From Arachidicoccus ginsenosidivorans (GTDB taxonomy: Bacteria > Bacteroidota > Bacteroidia > Chitinophagales > Chitinophagaceae), in NCBI RefSeq assembly GCF_007971385.1, contig NZ_CP042434.1:2542001-2606000 (forward strand): a stretch of 64,000 nt of DNA, read 5' to 3'. Of this stretch, positions 57,490 to 64,000 are shown one piece after another. Position 1 is the first letter of the stretch, and each line of letters starts with the position of its first letter. The translations under genes and the position numbers were made by a program. The notes beneath the pieces were generated by a model, which saw nothing but the letters and a program-made list of their open reading frames with translations, was not told the DNA's origin and made no database searches.

Positions 57490-60053
57490 TTAAAAATGGA
57501 TCGTGATGCTGGCAGTTACGTTACGCATTTGTTGTAGCTGCAGCCGGTTATTCCAGTATTTTTCATTGCCAAGGTTATTTACCTTAAGTGTCAATCTGTA
57601 CATTGAACGTTCATAAAATAAACTGGCGTCAGTTACCAGATAGGAAGGAACCTCAAAACCGGTCAGGTGTTTTAAATTATCCAACCTGGTACCGTAAACA
57701 CCCCCAAAGCCAATTCCTAAGCCTTTAGCCCAGCTCTTAAGGATTTTGTAGCTTGCCCAAAGATTCGCTGTATTTTTAGGACCTGCTCCGTCTGGTCGTG
57801 TACCTTTCAATCCGTCGTCTGCTTTAAGATACTGGCTTTCATTATAGGCATAACCGGCAAAGATATCTAAACCGGGTAGTGGATTGCTGGTTAATTCTGC
57901 TTCAAAACCTTTACTTTCCTGTGTGCCATCCTGTACAGAGAAACCGTCATGGTCCAGATCACTTCTCAAGGTATTTTCTACTTTTATGTAATAATAACTC
58001 AGGGTACCTGTAAGTAGACCATGAAGCAAATTCAGTTTGGTCCCTGCCTCAAATTGCTTACCGTTTTCTGGTTTAAAGCTATTACCATCATAATCGGTTC
58101 CACCCACATTATTAAAGCCATCCTGGTAATTTGCAAACAAGGATACCTTATTTAGAACCGGTTGATAGACAATGCCAAATTTAGGAGAAAGCGCTGTCTG
58201 GCCGTATTTTCCGGTCGTCTTTCCTGTCAATTGATTATGGTTACCACCATTTTCAAAACGGTCCACTCTTAAACTGGCCATCAGGTTCAGATTTTCCAAC
58301 AGATTGAATACGTCACTTACATAGGCACTATAGGATTTCTGATCTCCTGCACTTTTCTTATAAGCAGCATCTGCTAGTCTGCTGTCCACGGCTGCCCTGT
58401 TAAAATTATAATAGGACTTATCAGGGTGAATGAAATTCACCGTATCCATATTAAAGGAGGCAGTATTAGAATTGTCATTGTAATCCAAATAATTTAATCC
58501 AAGTACCATTCTATTGCGTTTACCGGCGATCTTAAAGTCTCCGATAAAGTTTTGCTGTAGCTGAAATGTCTGAAAATTCTGCACCCCTCCGGAAATTGAA
58601 CGTGTTAAGGTCGAGTCCGTAACACCGTTTAATGAAAGCATGGGGCCGGTCAGGTCATTATTAGTGTGTGCCACACTGGTTTGGCTTAGCCACTGTTTAT
58701 TGATCTGTGTTTTGATTTGTGCATTTACGTTAAACTGAGTTGCCGTGAAATACACATCATTATTGGTAAAGGAGAGATCATAATTAATTGGTAAATCTGG
58801 TGCTCTCTTGTAAATGGTCTTGCTGGTAGGTGTCATCCAATAAGGACTTGTCGCATCTCTATGGAAGAACTCCGTATTAACGTTTACTGAAACCCGGTTA
58901 TTCACCTGAACATATAGACTAGGGGCGAGCATGGTACTTTTCAAAAAGCCAGCGTCCTGATTGGATTTATTGTCATTATGCGCTCCGGTCATCCTGAATA
59001 ATATGGTATGGTCACTATTGAGTGGAGTATTCCCATCAAAAGTAATGCGGTTCAGACCGTAACTGCCACCCGTATAACTGGCGGAGCCACCAAGACCATC
59101 ATAAGGCGTTTTAGTAACAATGTTGACAACACCACCAAATGATGTCGTACTACCCCCTGCCCCGATCCAAATAAGGAACTGGAAGGTCCTTTGATGACCT
59201 CGATTCGTTCTATATTGGCGGGGTCTATGTCAGTCATAGTATAACCAGATACGCCGTCGATAATCTGGCTACGTACCTTAAAGCCTCTGGAACTCATAGT
59301 GACACGGCCATTATTGGCTGTGGAAGGAACACCTGATCCAGAAATATTTTTAAAGGCATCCTGATAAGAAGTCAGATTTTGTTCCTGCAGGAGTTTACTG
59401 CCGATAGAAGTATAAACCTGGGGGCTTTCCATATCTGAGATAGGAAGGCGCATAACGTAAATTGAGTTTTTGTTACCATACCGGTTGCGCCGGCCTTTGA
59501 CGGTTACCTCTGACAGACTATGAATATCTTCTGTTAAATGGATGGGCTCCAAATGAACCGTATCGTCTGCTATAATATTGACATAGCTTTCATACGTTCT
59601 GGATCCTGTATAAGATACCAGCATTTTGTACTTACCAGCCGGTGCCCTTAAAATAAAATAGCCTTCCTTATTGGTAATGCGTTGAACTCGTGTTCCGCTA
59701 AGCCCAATAGTAACACCAGGTACTGGCGTGCCATCGCTGGCATACACCGTTCCTGCCAGAAAACCGGTACCTGCTGCAACGGGCTGATGTGTTGTACTGG
59801 TGACTTGATTAGCAGCGGTTGCAACTGTATTCGGGCTTGGGTTATTTGGAGTGAGTTGCTCCGTGGCAGGGCTAGAGGAAATGGGAGGTTGATTTTGTGC
59901 CTGGGCGCTTAATTGCCAGCCCAATAGCATGACCAGTGCTAAAAGGCTAATTCTGAAGGACCCCAGAAAGTGAAAACCATGTTGTTTTATAGATGATTTA
60001 CCTATTTGATATTGCTGTAGACTCGCATTTTTACTTTGCGTCCAAAAGGTCAT
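57490..60053 (-). CDS. TonB-dependent outer-membrane receptor (siderophore type), frameshifted
   Basis: An outer-membrane receptor of about 854 residues when corrected. Order: signal sequence (LLALVMLLGWQLSAQA), a carboxypeptidase-regulatory-like domain (GTVYASDGTPVPGVTIGLSG), plug domain (SRGFKVRSQIIDGVSG, NIERIEVIKGPSSSLFGSG), and a 22-strand-type barrel with C-terminal NVTASITIHF. The frame breaks in the plug at the C run 59160-59163 (4, needs 5, giving FGSGAGGSTTSFGG). The plug resembles the siderophore-receptor subtype (FhuE/FoxA-like), so ferric siderophore uptake is likely, but the substrate is not provable. No partner genes are adjacent. Confidence 0.9.
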
Positions 60054-60423
60054 TTTGTTGTAGTTTTAAAAAAAATCAGAAAAGGTCGGTTCTGTAAAGA
60101 GTTATATTTTATTGGTAATCAGTACTAAAATTGCATTATTTGTATTCCCTAAAATGAACTTTTATGAGGGTTCAATCAGTGATCATGATTTATTTACGCT
60201 GATTGCGCTGCGAAGTAATAACATGACCTCGGAATTCATTGTCGATATCGGGAATTTTGGCTTACGCAATGCGAAAAAACAAGGATTTGCTAAAAGGCAA
60301 ATTCAAAACAGATTCTTAATGAGTTTTTTGTAACCAGGCAAAAAAATATCTTTGGAAACATACTTATGACTATTCAGTGGCCTTTGGCCACTGAAACTGA
60401 TTTATCAAACTAAATAAAGATTC
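60054..60423. other. Intergenic gap with a doubtful small ORF
   Basis: 370 bp. A plus-strand 59-codon ORF from ATG 60154 to 60333 has no known similarity and no clear promoter. No other structure was recognised. Confidence 0.3.
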
Positions 60424-62415
60424 ATGCGAAAATTTTCGGTCATTCTCTTATTGCTATTTGTAAGCTTAGCGAGTAGTTTATTTGCGCAGCAGTATACATT
60501 TGGTTCATTTAATCTGCGCTATGATAATAAAGGCGACTCTATAAATGCGTGGCCTTACAGAAAGGATAAAGTAACCGCACTGATCCGCTTCTATGATTAT
60601 GATTGTTTAGGTACACAGGAAGGATTGCATCATATGCTCACAGAATTAAAAGATAGATTGCAAGTTTATGATTATGTAGGCGTTGGCAGAGATGATGGTA
60701 GGCAAAAAGGTGAATATGCCGCTATTTTCTATAAGAAAAACAAATTTGATGTGCTCAAAAGCGGCACCTTCTGGTTATCAGGCACGGATTTGCATCATCC
60801 CAATAAGGGCTGGGACGCCGTGTTACCCAGGATATGCACTTGGGCTGCCTTTAAGGATAAGCAGACGGGTACGGAGTTCTATTATTTTAATACGCATTTT
60901 GATCATGTGGGCATAAAGGCCAGATCACAAAGTGCGCTACTAATTACCAGAGAAATTAAAAAGATAGCAGGAAACAAGCCATTTGTGCTGACTGGCGACT
61001 TTAATGTAGATCAGCATAGCGCCAGCTATAAGGTCATGCATGACAATGGTATAATGAAAGATGCCTTTGAAACAGCACCGATCAAAATGGCATTTAATGG
61101 TACAATCAATGCTTTTAATACCAATGCGTATACCAGCAGCCGGATAGATCATGTATTCTTAGGAGGCGGTTTTAAGCCTAGCCGTTATGGGGTTTTAACA
61201 GAAACATATCGACTTCAACCCAAGGCAGACGCCGCACGTGCAGCCTCGGATAATTTCCCTGGTCAGGTGCATCAATATAAATCAAGAGCAATGTTGTTGT
61301 CTGATCATTTTCCAGTGCTGGTTAAATGTAGCTTTGATGCGCAAAACAATAATGATCAGCAGCAATTGCCAGACTGGACCATGGGACCCTTTTTAAGGCC
61401 AGATCCTGCAACCCCGCTGTTGCAACCAGATAATTCTGCCGTATTTAAGGATCCGATGAGCGGAAAGCAGGTGCACTGGCAATCGGGTGCGGCTTTTAAT
61501 CCTGCTGCCACTGTTAAGGATGGTAAGATCGTTGTGTTATTCAGGGCAGAGGATCTGTCAGGGCAACTAAAAATCGGTGGCCATACTTCCAGAATAGGTT
61601 ATGCGTCTTCTACTGACGGCATTCACTTACAAAAACGGGCCACTCCGGTTTTGTATCCGGCAAATGATAATAGAAAACCCCACGACTGGCCAGGCGGTTG
61701 TGAAGATCCTAGGGTGGCCAGAACTGAGGACGGATTATATGTGATGATGTATACAGAGTGGGATCATAAGTTGCCGCGATTATCAGTTGCTACTTCCAGA
61801 GACTTGATACACTGGAAAAAACATGGCGAAGCCTTTAAAAAGGCATATGGAGGCAAGTTTGCACGCGTGGCCACGAAATCTGCCTCTATTGTAACAGGAC
61901 TTGTGCATGGCCACCAGTATATCCAAAAAGTAAACGGCCATTATCTGATGTATTGGGGCGAACAATTTGTAAATCTGGCAACCTCCGATAACCTGATTGA
62001 TTGGACACCACTGGTAGATGACCAAGGTGATTTGGTTCGGTTATTTGCACCAAGGGCAGGGCATTTTGATAGTCAACTTACAGAATGCGGCCCCCCAGCC
62101 ATTATTACGGATAAAGGTATTCTGTTGCTTTACAATGGGAAAAATGATAAAGGAGAAAAGGGTGATCCTAACTATCCAGGCGGTGCCTATTGTGGCGGGC
62201 AGGTATTGTTTGATCTAAAAGATCCTACAAAGCTCATTGGTCGGTTGGATAAACCGTTTTTCGTTCCTGAGGAGCCTTTTGAGCGTACCGGGCAATATAA
62301 AGACGGTACAGTATTTTTAGAAGGTATGGCTTATTATGGAAGGAAATGGTATCTGTATTATGGCTGCGCTGATTCAATGGTTGGTGTGGCGATCTATGAT
62401 CCTGCAAAGAAATGA
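60424..62415 (+). CDS. Fusion: exported EEP phosphodiesterase-like domain plus GH130-like domain
   Basis: A 663-residue exported protein (signal peptide FSVILLLLFVSLASSLFAQ). Residues about 23-312 form an endonuclease/exonuclease/phosphatase domain with all catalytic motifs: SFNLRYD, LGTQEGLH (metal Glu), FNTHFDHVG, TGDFNVDQH (about 191-199), RIDHVF and SDHFPV (about 293). Residues about 330-663 form a five-bladed-propeller domain with the GH130 signature GGCEDPRVARTEDG (about 424-437), VTTSRDLIHWK-like repeats and MVGVAIYDP at the end. GH130 members act on beta-mannosides. The GH92 gene next door supports mannose-rich glycans as substrate. The fused phosphodiesterase could remove a phosphate-linked group, by inference. 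Confidence 0.9.
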   Translation: MRKFSVILLLLFVSLASSLFAQQYTFGSFNLRYDNKGDSINAWPYRKDKVTALIRFYDYDCLGTQEGLHHMLTELKDRLQVYDYVGVGRDDGRQKGEYAAIFYKKNKFDVLKSGTFWLSGTDLHHPNKGWDAVLPRICTWAAFKDKQTGTEFYYFNTHFDHVGIKARSQSALLITREIKKIAGNKPFVLTGDFNVDQHSASYKVMHDNGIMKDAFETAPIKMAFNGTINAFNTNAYTSSRIDHVFLGGGFKPSRYGVLTETYRLQPKADAARAASDNFPGQVHQYKSRAMLLSDHFPVLVKCSFDAQNNNDQQQLPDWTMGPFLRPDPATPLLQPDNSAVFKDPMSGKQVHWQSGAAFNPAATVKDGKIVVLFRAEDLSGQLKIGGHTSRIGYASSTDGIHLQKRATPVLYPANDNRKPHDWPGGCEDPRVARTEDGLYVMMYTEWDHKLPRLSVATSRDLIHWKKHGEAFKKAYGGKFARVATKSASIVTGLVHGHQYIQKVNGHYLMYWGEQFVNLATSDNLIDWTPLVDDQGDLVRLFAPRAGHFDSQLTECGPPAIITDKGILLLYNGKNDKGEKGDPNYPGGAYCGGQVLFDLKDPTKLIGRLDKPFFVPEEPFERTGQYKDGTVFLEGMAYYGRKWYLYYGCADSMVGVAIYDPAKK

Positions 62416-62530
62416 GTTAGATCTTTTTGATGCGGGGTTATTTGAGCAAGGATAATGAATATACGAATCAGGCCACGTCAGGGTCTTCAAAAAATATGCT
62501 GGCTGACTAAGAAAACTAAATAAAAACAGT

Positions 62531-62570
62531 GGAGCCGTTATGTAATTGTTTAAGCAATCATAACGGCTCC
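62531..62570. terminator. Bidirectional terminator between fusion gene and GH92
   Basis: GGAGCCGTTATG pairs with CATAACGGCTCC around an inner ATTG/CAAT pairing. Both flanks are rich in T or A as needed for both strands. Confidence 0.8.
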
Positions 62571-62641
62571 TCTAGTTTTATTGTGACATTGTTGCCTGTA
62601 ACATGAATATCAATAGAATAAAATAACTGTTGAAAATCAAG

Positions 62642-64000
62642 TTATTTGGCAACCCCCCAATTTTTATTGGGCCGGTCACCCATGATCAGTTTTAGTGTGC
62701 CACCATTGATAATATCATTATGGGTAATAAAGGGCGTGTTTAATGCTTTTCCATTTAAAGTGGCTGACTGAATGTATTTATTGAGTTTGGAAGACCCTGG
62801 TGCCAACACGGTAAAGTCTTTGCCGTTTTGCAGATGTATTGTTGTTTTTGTAAATAGGGGGCTTCCGATCGTATAAATAGGTTTGCCTGGCGCAATGGGG
62901 TAGAAACCCATGGAGGAGAATACCACAAAGGCGGACATACCGCCTCCGTCTTCATCACCCGGAATGCCAAAAATGTCGTTATGGAACCAGGTGCTGAGTA
63001 AGACGCGGATTCTTTTTTGGGTTTTCCAGGGGGCATCTGTAAAATTATACAGATATGGAATAAAAAAGCTGGGTTCATTGCCCATGGAGAACTGACCTAC
63101 AAGGCCGGTTGCATCCGTGAACTTGACCCAGAATAACTTCTTCTCCATACCCAGACCAGCTCTGAACAGCTCATCTAATCTGTTTTCAAAGCCTGTTTTT
63201 CCACCCATTAGCTTTATCAGGTCAGGAATGTTTTGTTGCACCTGCCACATATAAGTCCAGCCATTATTCTCGTCATAATAGTCCCTGCCTCCCGGACCGC
63301 CATCAAAGGCTGGATTAATCTCAATCCAGTTACCGGCACTGTCCTTTGGCAAAAAAAATTGTTTATCTGCATTCCAGAGATTTCTATAATTTTTACTTCG
63401 CTCCATAAAATGGGTATAGTCTGCGGATTTGCCTAGCGCCTTAGCCATCTGGGCAACGGCCCAATCATCATAACTGGTTCCCAGAGTAACAGCCACTGCC
63501 TGTCTTCTTTCAAAGCTATTGACAAAAGGATAAGGCTCTTTTTCTCCCGGGTGCAGTGCCGGGAAATAACCATGGCGGTAATAAAAGCTATCCAGCACCG
63601 TAGCCGGACCGTTTCTCCAGGGTAGCATGGTGGCACTTGCGGAATTTTTGCGCATGCCGGCGTAGGCCTCTTGAACGTCAAAATCCCGAAGTCCTTTATT
63701 ATAGGCATCCAAAAATGAAACAGAGCTATGAAAACCATTCATGCAGGCATGGTCTCCATATAAAACCGGAAAAGTAGGCATCCAGCCACTCTGCTGATAC
63801 ATCCTAACATAGGACTGGAGCATGTCCTGTTCGGTTTTAGGTTGCAGAATCGTTCTTAGAGGGTGCAGCGCTAAATAAGTATCCCAGGCCCAGTCATCCA
63901 CATAAAAATCCCTTTTGTCCTGATGAACCTTATGGTCGTATCCACTATAGTATTTACCATTTTCACTGATATTGACCATGCGTTCATAACATCTATACAG
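62642..64000 (-). CDS. GH92 alpha-mannosidase, 5' end outside window
   Basis: The C-terminal part of a GH92 exo-alpha-mannosidase, open to the window edge (the frame continues upstream of the first visible Met with LYRCYERMVN). Motifs: GYDHKVHQDKRDFYVDDWAWDTY, GWMPTFPVLYGDHACMN, GTSYDDWAVAQMAKALGK, NEPSFFIPYLYNF, FGIPGDEDGGGMSAFVVFSSMGFYP. The GDEDGG acid pair is the calcium-dependent catalytic region. The enzyme removes alpha-linked mannose, usually alpha-1,2 or alpha-1,3, from N-glycans or yeast mannan. It is convergent with the GH130 fusion gene, suggesting a small mannose-glycan locus that continues beyond the window. Confidence 0.94.
   Translation of the reverse strand: MYRCYERMVNISENGKYYSGYDHKVHQDKRDFYVDDWAWDTYLALHPLRTILQPKTEQDMLQSYVRMYQQSGWMPTFPVLYGDHACMNGFHSSVSFLDAYNKGLRDFDVQEAYAGMRKNSASATMLPWRNGPATVLDSFYYRHGYFPALHPGEKEPYPFVNSFERRQAVAVTLGTSYDDWAVAQMAKALGKSADYTHFMERSKNYRNLWNADKQFFLPKDSAGNWIEINPAFDGGPGGRDYYDENNGWTYMWQVQQNIPDLIKLMGGKTGFENRLDELFRAGLGMEKKLFWVKFTDATGLVGQFSMGNEPSFFIPYLYNFTDAPWKTQKRIRVLLSTWFHNDIFGIPGDEDGGGMSAFVVFSSMGFYPIAPGKPIYTIGSPLFTKTTIHLQNGKDFTVLAPGSSKLNKYIQSATLNGKALNTPFITHNDIINGGTLKLIMGDRPNKNWGVAK

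Noticed and set aside
57490..60053. SusC-type sugar transporter reading of the TonB receptor
   Set aside because: The plug motifs and size (about 854 aa) fit a siderophore-type receptor, and no SusD gene follows.
60154..60333. Small plus-strand ORF between the TonB receptor and the fusion gene
   Set aside because: Short, no known similarity, no promoter box and no partner. Not enough evidence for a gene.

Overview
The window looks like a chromosomal piece of a Bacteroidota bacterium, most like the Chitinophagaceae/Sphingobacteriales group. The genus is not decidable from sequence alone. Signs of this are perfect or near-perfect TAnnTTTG -7 promoter boxes in front of many genes (mfd, asnS, the PD-(D/E)XK gene, ytxJ and others), almost no Shine-Dalgarno sites, a YtxJ-type bacilliredoxin, an FtsA/FtsZ pair with long low-complexity C-terminal regions, a carboxypeptidase-regulatory-domain TonB receptor, and glycoside hydrolases of families common in this phylum (GH20, GH92, GH130).

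Layout. 1-9.6 kb: a partial DnaQ-like exonuclease, mpl (murein tripeptide recycling), a PD-(D/E)XK transposase-family protein, then an AT-rich accessory patch (3.5-5.3 kb) with an orphan gene and a decayed gene. A lipoprotein, ytxJ, dnaG, a DUF423 membrane protein and aroK follow. 9.7-25.6 kb: a GH20 hexosaminidase, alaS, a 1-kb gene-poor stretch with a 12-bp tandem repeat, a coiled-coil membrane protein, recN, a sialate O-acetylesterase, a PnuC-family transporter behind a clear TPP riboswitch (so probably the thiamine transporter PnuT), fabI, asnS, and a DGPF/ECF42 sigma pair. 25.7-34.3 kb: a large secreted putative glycosidase, two AraC regulators, a Bcr/CflA efflux pump and two NAD(P)-binding reductases.

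34.3-55 kb, all on the minus strand: mfd and then, reading in the direction of transcription from 55.0 kb down to 38.1 kb, a complete division and cell wall (dcw) cluster: mraZ-rsmH-ftsL-ftsI-murE-mraY-murD-ftsW-murG-murC-ftsQ-ftsA-ftsZ. Eight of its genes are broken here by 15 single-base deletions, nearly all clearly in homopolymer runs. Adding one base at each site restores every gene to a length divisible by three and to normal family length. Three more such sites lie elsewhere (DGPF gene, Bcr pump, TonB receptor). These genes are essential, so sequence error is much more likely than real loss. A cluster of DnaA boxes lies just upstream of mraZ. 55.4-64 kb: a cytochrome b561-like protein, a nitroreductase with a divergent HxlR regulator and a candidate shared operator, a TonB receptor, a fusion of an endonuclease/exonuclease/phosphatase domain to a GH130 domain, and a partial GH92 mannosidase.

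How it fits together: the core is replication, repair, translation and wall/division housekeeping. Mpl feeds recycled peptide into the same UDP-MurNAc-peptide pool made by MurC/D/E. The accessory part is oriented to glycan breakdown (GH20, sialate esterase, GH130, GH92) without a visible SusC/SusD pair. No tRNA, rRNA, CRISPR array, prophage or complete insertion sequence was seen.
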